From assembly GCF_021134715.1 (NCBI RefSeq), contig NC_060018.1:12355501-12419500 (forward strand): a stretch of DNA of 64,000 nt. The letters run 5' to 3'. Below, in pieces: positions 24,421 to 34,820 of the stretch (the stretch's first letter is position 1; each line of letters starts with the position of its first letter). The translations under genes were made by a program, and so were the position numbers. Origin of the DNA: Daphnia pulex (Eukaryota; Arthropoda; Branchiopoda; Diplostraca; Daphniidae). The notes under the pieces are model-generated. The model was not told the origin of the DNA, ran no database searches, and saw nothing but the letters and a program-made list of their open reading frames with translations.

Positions 24421-27400
24421 AGTAACAATGTTGATTAACTTAGAAATAAGGCTTTCTTTGAATCAAAATTCTTCGACTTTGTTTCTGATAGTAATAGAGC
24501 TTTTATTTATCTTTTAACAGCCTGATGAAGTCCAAGCTTCTTCATTGCAGTACGTGTACGTGATAGCTGACGTTGACGTGGAATTAAGCTGACGTAGAAT
24601 TAAGGTTAGTCTTTAAGAGGGTCTCTGCTCTCTAATATATTGCGAGAAAAAATTGTGATGTAAATAGGAAATCTGAAATGGTAATAATGTACTCGTAGGG
24701 TAAATCAATGGTTAGCATTTAGCCTTATATTTGTCTATGTATGTGTGGCCCATGCATCTTAGTTTTGATTCAAATGACATGGTAACTACTTCCTGCTTCT
24801 AATCAAGACGGTGTTTATGAAAAGATATTCATCAGCTTGTAGAGATTGGTAATTTTATGGTTTGGAACAGAAATTGACATTCCCTGTTTTCTTAATAATC
24901 TGAACTGAAGTTAATAGTTACTTTAACCAATAAATATTTGATTGCTTAATATTACAGTTGTCAGCTTAAGTTAAACTTTCATTTTTGTCTTAATTTGAAA
25001 ATTGCATTTTGTAATTTATTTTTCATGTTAACAAAGTTATTGGTCTTTTGCCTTGTCCTTATAGGTTTTCATGGACGGTTTGATGATTGAGCTGTTTTTT
25101 TGTTGTGGCTGTTTGGGGTGCAGTGGTTTTCCAGTTGCGAGATGCGTAGAAGTGCAGCTTGTGCAGACTTATTGTTTAATGGTAAATGAATTATTTTAAC
25201 TCGATGGAAAAGATAATTATTTTGTTTTAGTAATCGTGTTGGCTTCTACACCAGGGGGCAACTTGCTGGTGTTGGCAACATGGCAAGCTTATTCCGCTGA
25301 CGTCAGAGTTCTATTCCGGGCGCTGACAGTTACGTCAGTTACGGTGTTCGTGATCAGTGCCGTCAACTTAAACATTCTTCTTCGCAAATATCCCGAAGGT
25401 AATTTAGGTTTTACTTCATTAGGGTTTCTGAATGTAAAGATTTTTCCGATTTGAGAATTCTAGGTTTATTATACTATATTTCCATCTTGCAAATTGTAGA
25501 TGCATTAATAAAATTTAAATGCTGAGGTTTTTGAATAACAGTGAGAGAACTTTAGCTTTGTACTTTGGGTCTTGCCTGCGGTACACATCTGTTCTTGTCA
25601 TTAAAGTCTTTCGCTTTAGGTTTTGTTGGTTACTTGTTGGACAGTAAGAAATAGGAATGAAGTTAATTTACATTGCCACTTAATACTTGTCCTTTGATAT
25701 TAACTAAGTTTCTTTCCAAGTAGGATTAATGGCTTGGTGAAGTCGAGCTTTTTCAAGGCAGTCCAATGTCCACTTGGATTTGTTGCAGCCAGCTGGTTAA
25801 CAGTGTTGTGAGCTGTTGTATGAAGACCAGGCGCTGTTGTGATGAGCTTCTGCATGCAGTCTGTGGTGCTGGTGTGCCTAAGTGCTGTATGCTGTCTGTA
25901 GAGTGGTGCTAGCTTTAAATTTGAAGAACTCACTGCCTTATCAATTGAGTGTTTGAATCATTCATTTTATAATTGTGAGCTTAAGTTAGAATTTCAATTC
26001 TTTTTTTTACTTCATATATTTTATTATTGTTTTTTTTCACATCTCAAAATGTTTTTGGTGTTCCTTAATGTTCTTTTGCTTGTTAGGTTTCCAAAGTCAG
26101 TTTTAGTTTATTTGCGTGGTTTATTTGGTCTACAGTTCATGTTTGGGTAAGAGACTTCTTTCATTATTTTTTGAAGAATTTGGTAAACTTTAAGCTTCAT
26201 TACTGTCATGCACGTGGTTTTGTTGCAGCCAGTGGTTGAAAGGGGGTTCAAGTCAAATTTAGCTGCAGGTTCTGGAAGCAATCTACATTGCTGGTGTCAT
26301 CCTGAAATGTAACAGCGATAGTCATCTTGAAATGGTAATTTGATTGTGATATTCGGTTGTAATTTGCGAAGTTAATAATTCCAATTAAAATTGTATTGGG
26401 TCTTGAGTTTTTGTAAAAAGTTACCTGCCCCATCAGCTTTTGCTGAATTGTAATTTTCTTTGATAAAACTAAAACATGAAATTCCATATTTTTTTATAAA
26501 ATTTTGATGCAACCTCGTCTTGTAATTAAAGTAATTTGCTGCTGCTTAAATTTAATGTTAATTTTAATTTAAACTTGACATGATTATTCTTTATTTCTTC
26601 CATCATGTTTTTTATGTGTGGTACAGGCTTATTTGTAAATGACTGGTTTCTCTTTTTCGCAATAGGACTTATGACAAACCTATCTACCTGCCTTGGCGAT
26701 GATGATGCATCAAGTTGCTGCATGCTGTCCATGCAGCTGGTGTTCTCCAGAAATATTGAAGCAGGAGTTGAGACAAAGCTGCCTTGAATACTTTTAGAAG
26801 TGGTAATTTGACAGAATTTATTGACTGCTACTTTGAAAATGTCTAGTTCTCTTTTATAAATCTGTGTTCAGTCACAAGTTTAACTCTAAACTTACGCAGA
26901 CGATGTGTGATAAGATAAGTTTTTGTGGGAAGTTATTTACTTTAATATCAGATATCTGTCCTTGTCGATTTTCTAAAGAAGCAAGCAAATTTTCGATTTT
27001 CTCTTATTTTTGCTATCCATTATTAACATTAAAATGAGTTAATCAAATTTACTGAATTTCCTCTTATCCTAATATAAACTTAATTTTAATTTTTTTTACC
27101 AACTTGGCAGTTGTCACCATTAGAAAATTTTAAGTTCCTGTTAACTTGATTTAAATTCAATTTTTTCTTTCTCACAGGATGGTGAAAATGTTCAGCGGTT
27201 TCGTAGTCTGATTCCTGTTCAAGATTTTATCCTGGATTGTGCAAGTCCTTGCAGTAACTGATTCTGGTGTTAGCCTCATGTTGCTGTTGTGAAAAAGGAG
27301 TTGATGAAAATATTTTATCTGTATTTGTGTTTCATCCTAAGTAGGCTTATGTGATTGATGAACTTCAACGTATGTGATCGAATCCTCCAACATGATATGT

Positions 27401-27600
27401 CGCAACAAAACCTATAACAGGGTCATCTTAGATGATGAAATTACCTCAACCATAATTGTTTCATCTACTTATTATTTGTGTATCAAAGTCAATCCTGCAA
27501 TTTTTTGTTATACTTGTAAACTTATTATAGAAATCTGTTTTTACATTGTGTTACAAATAAAAAGTAAAAAAAGAACAACAAAAAAAATTCTTAAACAGTT
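24421..27600 (+). ncRNA. Candidate spliced long non-coding RNA locus with repeated exon-like units
   Basis: No conserved coding frame is visible, yet the plus strand shows a series of intron-like AT-rich stretches, pyrimidine-AG acceptors and GC-richer exon-like blocks ending in GTAA/GTTAG donors (examples: 24522-24605, 25065-25190, 25233-25398, 25723-25935, 26229-26335, 26664-26805, 27180-27340). CTGGTGT recurs at 25266, 25869, 26291, 26737 and 27264, and TTTGTTGCAGCCAG occurs in two blocks about 440 bp apart. AATAAA near 27557 could end the transcript. This is pattern-based; it could also be an old repeat array or unrelated sequence. Confidence 0.3.
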
Positions 27601-29129
27601 ATCAACTTAATTAAAAATAAAAAAATAAAAAATATTTTTTAATTAAATAAAAATCAAGTTAATTAAATTAAGTTAAAATAAATCATTTAATTACATTAAG
27701 TTTAAATGAATTAAGTTAATAACAAATTTATGTATTAACCAGAATTGTTGAAATTTAATAAACAAAGCGTCCGGTACAAGACAAATTGTTTTTCTGTGCA
27801 AATTTAAAACAATTTATAACCAAATAAAACAAACTGATCTACTCTTTTTGTCTCATTTGGGTGATAAATTGCTTTTGAAACTCGCACATACAGTCAATCA
27901 AGACAGGGGGAGACTGCCTTAATTGACTGCAGCCAGGAAGATTACCCAGCCGAGTGGCGGGCGTTGGTTAGTGGTTACTGGTTAGTTAGGGAAATGGGGA
28001 CACAGAAAAGAAGGGAGCTCAGATATGTCTAACAACTACACAATTTTTCAGTCTTGAATGACAGCATTCTCTTGAATTATAGCATCACCAATGGATGAAG
28101 TCCAATGTCCATGATAAGTAGCGAAGAAGTTACCCTGTAGACAGAATGAACATTGATTAGTTTGACAATAATTTTCAGCAATATTTGAGCAGCAGAAAGC
28201 AGTACCTCAAATCAAGCTTAAGGAAGTAAAAAGGGAGATTCAAGGGAAGTAGCCAAACTGGTTACCAAACAAGGTAGCACCTTGTTGACTGTCACAGTCC
28301 TTTTTCTTCAACATGACTTTTCTTAAAGTCTGTCATGCAAATTTAGAAACCAATAGTTTAAAACCTGTAAATAAAAAACAAGAAAATTAAGTCACCTTGT
28401 TAATAATTTGTGTCATCAATGTCCTTGACAACTATGATCTAAAAGAATAATTAAACAGTAATCTGTATACTGCAGTTGAAATCGTCTTATAACATTAGAT
28501 AGATGTGAGTGCAGATCAATACTTTGAATACATGTTAGACTGCAACAAAGAAAGTTCTGTGACATGACAAGTGAACTTACACATGAAACCACCAAACAGT
28601 TAGCCGAGGTTCTCTAGAAGATGGAATGGAGAGATTGGTCCGTGATGGGGTTGGTGATCTAGCAAGTCCAGTTCTTACAGCAGATAATTATGATGAATCC
28701 TAATAAAAGATGAGAAGATTGTATGTTTCAAAAATACTGTAATAAAGCTAGTGTTGGTAGTTACCTGTGTCATTTCGATGGCACATTTTGAATAAAATAG
28801 TCAACGGTAGGCTACGTTTCCTCCTGTAAGTTGATGAGAAACACTAAGGTTATCCAACATGTACACCGAATAGAACACATCACCGACAAGTTACACACGA
28901 AATCACTCGAATTAGCCTATGTGTTCATTTTTAACTTAGCTGAGGATAGATTAAGACAACCAGCCGCCATAAGCCAACATCGGACAACACAATATTCCTT
29001 CACGCCATCTATTAGACACGTCCAAAACTGACCGGCTTTAGTTTAGATAGTCACAAAAGTCACAAAAATAATCAAAAAGACCATTTCTGTTTGCTTAAAC
29101 AGGCAAGGAGTCTTTAGAATTGTGCAGAG
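27601..29129. other. Intergenic, AT-rich; no gene supported
   Basis: 27601-27745 is low-complexity A/T with repeated TTAATTAA/AAGTTAA words. The rest has ordinary composition and no frame with a recognisable product. Confidence 0.5.
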
Positions 29130-29518
29130 AACAAAGCTCACTTGCTAGTTTTATGCAAATTTTCCGGAAGTATACCGGAAGTAAGCGATAGCGCCTCAAC
29201 CATTGAGCTGCGGACCAAATAAACCAAATATTCGTGATCTACGTGAAATTTGGGGTCGATTAGATGTAATTTAAACGAAATCCAGATTTTGGCCAAAATC
29301 GAGAATTTTCCTGAACTATAGTTCAGGAAAATTTTCAAAACCGGAAGTACGAAAACGTACAAAAGAAAACATGAACTTTACCACAAATTTGACGAGGATC
29401 ACGAATATGTGGTTATTTGGTACGTCGAATGAATATTTACTGAACTACTGACTGAAATGAGAAAACCGGAAGTAGAAAAAAACACATTATTATTAAAATC
29501 TAACAAGTGAGCTTTGTT
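29130..29518. mobile_element. MITE-like element, 389 bp, with inverted ends
   Basis: The ends are inverted copies of AACAAAGCTCACTTG(C/T)TAG. No protein is encoded. Inside lie four copies of CCGGAAGT (29164, 29175, 29341, 29466) and a perfect 30-bp palindrome at 29304-29333 (13-bp arms around TATA). A tRNA A-box-like word (CAGCTCAATGGTTGAGGCG, minus strand, about 29190-29210) is also present. I see no clear target-site duplication, so the superfamily is unknown. It is probably a non-autonomous DNA transposon. Confidence 0.6.
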
Positions 29519-30313
29519 GCCTTTACAGAAACTGAAAGTTTTCACAAAAAAGTTCTTTGTAGTAGTAGCGAGAAATTTCTTAAGAGAGGTGCAAAGTAAT
29601 AACTAAACTGATTCTGACATCAAAGGCCATGCCGTCTAGCGTCAGAAAGAAGAAACGTTTAAATTAAAAGTAACATGAAAAAGATGTCCGCTCTAGCTCG
29701 GTGACACTCAATTGAAAGAACTAACAAACAAAGGTAACACATAATTTTCATACTCACGTAATATTCCCCCTGTCAAATTTCACCAAGAAGCCACCACGCA
29801 GCATCACACACCACAACAGACGAAATCCCCAAGGTGATAATGGACGCCAGTCCAACTTCTACACTGAGGAGAAGGCACTCAAGGCAGTGATATCCGTTCA
29901 TGTTCCTTGTCTGTAAGTGATTCCCGACGTTTTGCACCTAGGCAACAGTGCTTGGACAGTGGATTGCTGAAAGGAAAAACACCCAGTTGGTAAGGTAAAC
30001 CTGCCTGTTATTCAGAATGTGTTTCTATTCATTGTGGCATTCTACTAGGCTACATACTACAAGGCAACAGCAAATGTAAAGTCAATCACAAACGATGGTG
30101 AAGATGAAAAATCCTTTCCACTCTACCCTGTCTCACAACAACAGCATGTTCCGGGCTCATGCAATCCTCACACTAGGGACTGCACATCTGATTGTTTATT
30201 CATTTTGTTCACAAAATTTAACTAATGATTCTTATTGCATTCTTGGCTCAATGTTTTCAGAAAATTTCAGCTGAAGTTGACCTAGGTGCAGCCTTAGTGC
30301 TTGTGAAACAGAG
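29519..30313. other. Intergenic; possible decayed exons, nothing assigned
   Basis: Plus-strand pieces such as 29836-29915 and 30060-30190 have short open frames but no recognisable family. A frame from about 30259 runs to the edge of the P-like element (see findings). Confidence 0.4.
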
Positions 30314-30563
30314 ATTAAATCAGAGCTATAGATACCTGGTCAGTTCATGGCTGTGTTGGCTTCCCTATCCCGGTTTCAGGGTAAACGTAAGCCGATTTGG
30401 AAGAATGAATGAGCGCCTCTAGTGAGTGTGTCAGCTACTACGTGAAGCCAGCCAATCAGGAAGGGTCTATGAAAAACTCATTGGCCAATCACAGCTTACT
30501 TTTCTACAAGAAGTAAACAATAATAAAAAGGAACAAGTATCCAACTGTCAAACCTCTAAGTCT

Positions 30564-30679
30564 TTTCTAAGTGTCCAAACATTCTTACATTTTATTGTTT
30601 GGTTGTGTAAATTGTTTATTCTTTCTAAGTGTCCAAACATTCTTACATTTTATTGTTTGGTTGTGTAAATTGTTTATTG
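30564..30679. repeat. Direct tandem repeat, 2 x 58 bp, inside the P-like element
   Basis: Two nearly identical 58-bp copies containing TCTAAGTGTCCAAACATTC and TTTATTGTTTGGTTGTG lie just 3' of the THAP gene stop. On the minus strand each holds AATAAA, so both copies may supply polyadenylation signals. Confidence 0.8.
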
Positions 30680-30697
30680 TTCCGTTGACATAATACA

Positions 30698-31798
30698 TTA
30701 CTTCTTGTTTTGAAAATATACACTTTTCACATTATAATTTCCATTTGGTAGTTGATCCATCGAAATGCAATAAATCATTTGTTTTATTTGATCAAAAGAC
30801 CATATCCAATTCTTTGGTACCATTGATGAAGTTACTAGTGACTGAAATGTCACAAAATTAGACTTGAAATTAGTAGAGCTTGCTTCCATAGAAGGTGATG
30901 TAACTGTCGAATCTTCAATGACAACAGCAACATTTTCGTTCATTACATCAGGAAGTGGATCAAAAATTGCTTCTTCAGCAGCCTGGTGAGTGTCCATTGA
31001 TTCTTGAATAGTAGAGGTAGCTTCCATAGAAGGCGATGCAACTGTCGTATCTTCCATGACAACAGCAAGATTTTCTTTGATTGAATCTGGAAGTGGATCA
31101 AAAATTAATTCTTCAGCAGCCTGGGGAATGTTGATTGATTCTTGAATAGTAGAGGTAACTTCCATGGAGGGTGCTATAAGATAAAATTTAAAGCAATTGC
31201 TCTTCAAAATAAAATATAAAGAGAACTATTATCAATACCTGTACTGTCAAATTTTTTTCTCTTTGACGTAGTAGGTATTTTGTCTACTTTTGGTCGTTTC
31301 CTTACTGATGCATTGCTAGCATTTGCTTCCACTACAATACATATTTAAGAATTGCGTTATTTGATATTAAACAAAATAAACATATTTAAAAATACCATTA
31401 AGGTTATTTCTCCATTTGAAACCATCAACATTTTGCATTGCTTGTCGACTAGGTGTATCTAAAATGAAAATGGTTCAGTTTCTGTGCTTTACAGATTATA
31501 CAGGAAATATAATATCAATACCATTTATCAGAAAATGTTTGGGAATTGCTCCAGCATTACGATTCCTACGTTTGAAAGGATGGAACACGTTCAAAATTTC
31601 AATCCCTGATTTAAAGTCACTTTCGTCAAAATGACGGCAGCAAATACGTGAGGTGCTCGTCAAATTGCTACATGGAATTAGTTCTTGCCATTTTGATAAT
31701 GAAGTTTTAGGAATTGTAAACAGGGTAACCTCGTTTTCTTTTTGATTTCCTTTGTAATATGTTGTTTTACAACCAGGAACAGCACACCTGCCAACCAT
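30698..31798 (-). CDS. THAP-domain zinc-finger protein encoded by the P-like element
   Basis: Four exons (31798-31522, 31458-31396, 31331-31239, 31173-30698) join in phase to give 302 residues with a stop at 30698. Residues 1-90 form a THAP (C2CH) domain: MVGRCAVPGCK supplies the first two cysteines, WQELIP the conserved Trp, ICCRHF the C-x2-H pair, and AGAIPKHF the closing AVP-type box. A basic stretch (VRKRPKVDK...TSKRKK, about residues 122-140) looks like a nuclear localisation signal. Residues 145-240 carry two 46-residue repeats (SPSMEATSTIQES...FDPLPD...AVVxED) and the start of a third. The C-terminal 60 residues are unfamiliar. THAP domains bind DNA; here the target may be the element's own long inverted repeats. 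There is no RNase-H-like transposase core. All reading frames and splice sites look intact. Confidence 0.8.
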
Positions 31799-32055
31799 TT
31801 TTACAGAAATTATGGTTAGGCTTCATTCACGTAATACACGATGATGGCCGCCGTATTCACATATTACACAAAAATGGCCGCCGAAAGTATTCAACGTCTT
31901 ATCACTAGATGGCGCTGATTCATTCTTCCACTTCACAACTTCTGACAAGCTCCGCCCTAAAACCCCCTGAAAATCGGCTTACGTTTACCCTGAATCCGGG
32001 ATAGGGAAGCCAACACAGCCATGAACTGACCAGGTATCTATAGCTCTGATTAAAT

Positions 32056-33153
32056 GGTACGGATCCAATAGTGAAAGCTATGTCTTCTAAAGCCAAATAG
32101 TTTCTATTTGCAAGGTACTTATTTTATCCAGCAATTAAAATTATAACTGTGGCATTTAATAAGTATCACATTTCAGATTAACTTTTTGCATTTAAGTCAT
32201 AGTAAATCTCCAAAATATTGCTGCCTTCCCCAGATCCAATTCTATGCTGCTATTTATTTTGAGGACAACTGCCAGACAATACTACTACTAAAGAGGTTGA
32301 GGTGAGCACCATTTGCTGCATTCTAATTTAGGGAAACTTAAGATTGTCGTGTTAAAGTTAGATTTGAGGTTTTACTTGCTGTCCCTACAATATATTTGAA
32401 AACACAAATACTTTTGCAGTGAAGTTTTGAGCACGGAATGGGACGTACCCTACAGCCGGTCGGTAAAATTGACAGCCGTCAGAAAACTTCTTCAGATGAT
32501 TTGGCCCAGTGAAAATCATTTGCTAGATTACCTGTAAAAAATACACACAGAAAGATTTATCATTCAGTAACCTCGAAGAACACAAACCATCAGTCAAAAT
32601 AGTAGAATTACCTTCTTCAATTCCATAATGAAGAATATCGAAGTACACCGTAATGAGTAGAAACACATTTTTGATATGGTTATTGTAAATTTTTCCGCTT
32701 TTTTTTTCGACGTTTGGCTTATTAGATGGTTTTGTAACGTCCAACTTTTTTTTAAAGAAGGAAATTCCATGTCTCAGTTCAAAATAGCTCGCGCTCGCTT
32801 GACAATGTCCGATACTTAATCCTAAAAATTTCAACAAATGGGCCAAGAATCCAACATCTGACTGATGAAATAGGAATGCCTATTAGCGAAGCAGTCAGCG
32901 CACCATCCGGTCGAAGTGCCCACGGATCTATCTCGATAAGAAATGAAATGCTATTTTTACGTCTTCTATTTAAATCTATAAGAAATACGGTGAAATCTAG
33001 TTTTTTTTAAGTGGTCGAAATTGATGATGAAGAAAGCAACCTTTTTTCTGATGAACACGGGTCACTATTACGCTGATGAACTATAATGAGAATAATATAA
33101 TGAAATATAATGAGGCGAATGAGAATCGATTTCGTCATCTTATTATTCATATT
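32056..33153. other. Inter-element DNA, no gene supported
   Basis: Sequence between the P-like and hAT insertions. A 108-codon minus-strand frame (32846-32523) has no recognisable domain and lacks neighbours it could be spliced to. Confidence 0.45.
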
Positions 33154-33161
33154 CACTTATC

Positions 33162-34323
33162 TAGTGATGTTTCGTTAACGATAACGGATAACGTAAAAAG
33201 TCCGTTAACGGACCTTTTTTGGGGTTCGTTAACTTAACGGATAACGCTAACGTTTGGCATTTTTCAGACGTTATTTTCAAACGTTATTTTGTTTTTAACA
33301 GCGCTGCCAAATATGAAATTTTTTGATTTTTCAAAATGAAATTTGTATTTTTTGCGCGCTTTCAACATTTTACTGTAGTAGGTTGACTATGAAAACGAAT
33401 TTAAATAGCAATTGACAGTGAGCAGTAGTCTTCTTAGCTTCTCTGAGGTTTTTTTTTTGCTTTCAAAACGTGGCAAACGAAACTGTATAAGTAGAGTAGG
33501 TAGTAGGAAAACAACTAGAATCAGAGTGTAAATCTTTAATGTCAGATTCAGACTCTGATGCTCCTGTTGACGGTGAAGAAGCGTGGCATCTGCGAGGTTA
33601 GAAGATCTCAAAAGAAGATTTATATTCATGCGATTTCATGTCAGATTAAAGAGATCCTGATTTCGACTGCTCCTACCTTCTAGCCACTTCTCTCGACTGC
33701 ATTGAAACTGAACTTTTAGACTACTTCCACTTTGCAAGTCACGAATTTGATCCTTCTAAGGATCTACCAGTTCAAGATGTGATCTCTTACTGGAAGAATT
33801 TGTCTGGTCGTTTCCCCTACTTATCCAAATTGGCCTATAATTTACTGGTTATACCAGTTTCTTCGGCATCATCTGAACGCGAATTTTCCATTGTCGGATG
33901 GCACTGTCTAGGACACAAAAATAGGACGGCGGAAGAAGTTTTGGCCGCAAAAGTCTTCCTCACTTGCAATAAAGATTTATTGAGGCCTTTACTTTTTTAG
34001 TTGGAACTTGTTTTTTTTTTCTTTTGTCTGTGCGTTTATTTAATCCACAGTTTCTGTTTTTTTTAGTTGTTAATTGCTTCATTGTGACATTGTTCAACGC
34101 CAGCAGCAATTTCAATATAAGTAATCAAGACCGTGACTGATTTCAGTGATTTTATAGTGCAATTTTTTAAATTAAATAACGGTAAAAATAACGTCGAATT
34201 TTCGTTAACGGAGACATTTTTAACGGCGTTAATTAACGGCGTTAACGAACGTGAAAAAATGAGACATCGTTAACTTAACGGATAACGCTAACGTTTAGAA
34301 AAAGCACTAACGAAACATCACTA
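33162..34323. mobile_element. hAT-superfamily DNA transposon remnant, 1162 bp
   Basis: Terminal inverted repeats TAGTGATGTTTCGTTA are flanked by perfect 8-bp duplications CACTTATC (33154-33161 and 34324-34331), the hAT signature. Sub-terminal regions are full of GTTAACG and ATAACGG words on both sides. Inside is a fragment of transposase with the hAT C-terminal dimerisation motif. At 1.16 kb it is far too short for a full hAT transposase (commonly around 600 residues) and is therefore an internally deleted, non-autonomous copy. Confidence 0.9.
33650..34000 (+). pseudogene. hAT transposase fragment (C-terminal dimerisation domain)
   Basis: The open frame ends in a stretch typical of the hAT family dimerisation region: DVISYWKNL, FPYLSKLAYNLL, IPVSSASSEREFSIVGW and an end near LLRPLLF. 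The upstream catalytic part is missing, because stop codons precede 33650 in this frame. Only about 116 residues remain, so it cannot work as a transposase by itself. Confidence 0.85.
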
Positions 34324-34820
34324 CACTTATCTTCTACTAACTATCAGATTGCCCGGTTTGATCGAGTAAATTAAACTTACTAATCCTGAACAGACGCTAG
34401 CTCAATATTTACCCTTCCCGTAGTGTAGTGCATACCGTGTGATTACTAGATGTAATCTACAGTACCTTTAACTTTTTGTTAAAAGTTACCAGAGAAAGTT
34501 ACAAATTACAATCAACAAATGAAGTTATGATTAACGATATTATTGACTGGTTTGAATTGTCCAGTTTCAGGCATTATCCAACTAAATTTAGAATGATCAA
34601 GATAAGATAGCACTCCCGAAATTTAATCTAATTAATTAACAGTTCTACGTAGAAACAAGAAGTATGTAGTGCAAAACCATAAACCCCAAATGCAAAATAA
34701 CCATTGCTATACTAAACAAAAAGTCGAAAGAGAAAAAAAAGAACAATTTAATCTTTCTGGTTAAGCGTTGTTCAAGTAGAAAATCACTATCTGATTAATT
34801 TAACAAGAAAAACGATTACC

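Larger units (their letters stand above)
30321..32048. mobile_element. P-like (THAP-carrying) DNA transposon, 1728 bp, complete ends
   Basis: Inverted repeats of 78 bp (30321-30398 and 31971-32048) begin CAGAGCTATAGATACC and differ at a single position. They are flanked by direct 7-bp copies of ATTAAAT (30314-30320 and 32049-32055), as expected for a target-site duplication. The near-identical ends suggest a young insertion. The interior carries one intact four-exon gene on the minus strand for a THAP zinc-finger protein, plus a 2 x 58 bp tandem repeat in its presumed 3' region. THAP domains are the DNA-binding heads of P-element transposases, but there is no room for and no trace of a transposase catalytic domain, so the element is non-autonomous or has taken on a host-derived THAP gene. 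Confidence 0.85.

Noticed and set aside
28675-28745. C/D snoRNA suggested by TATGATGAAT
   Set aside because: No CTGA box at a suitable distance and no terminal stem.
32523-32846. Possible 108-aa gene between the two transposons
   Set aside because: No recognisable motif, no supporting exons and an unremarkable composition.
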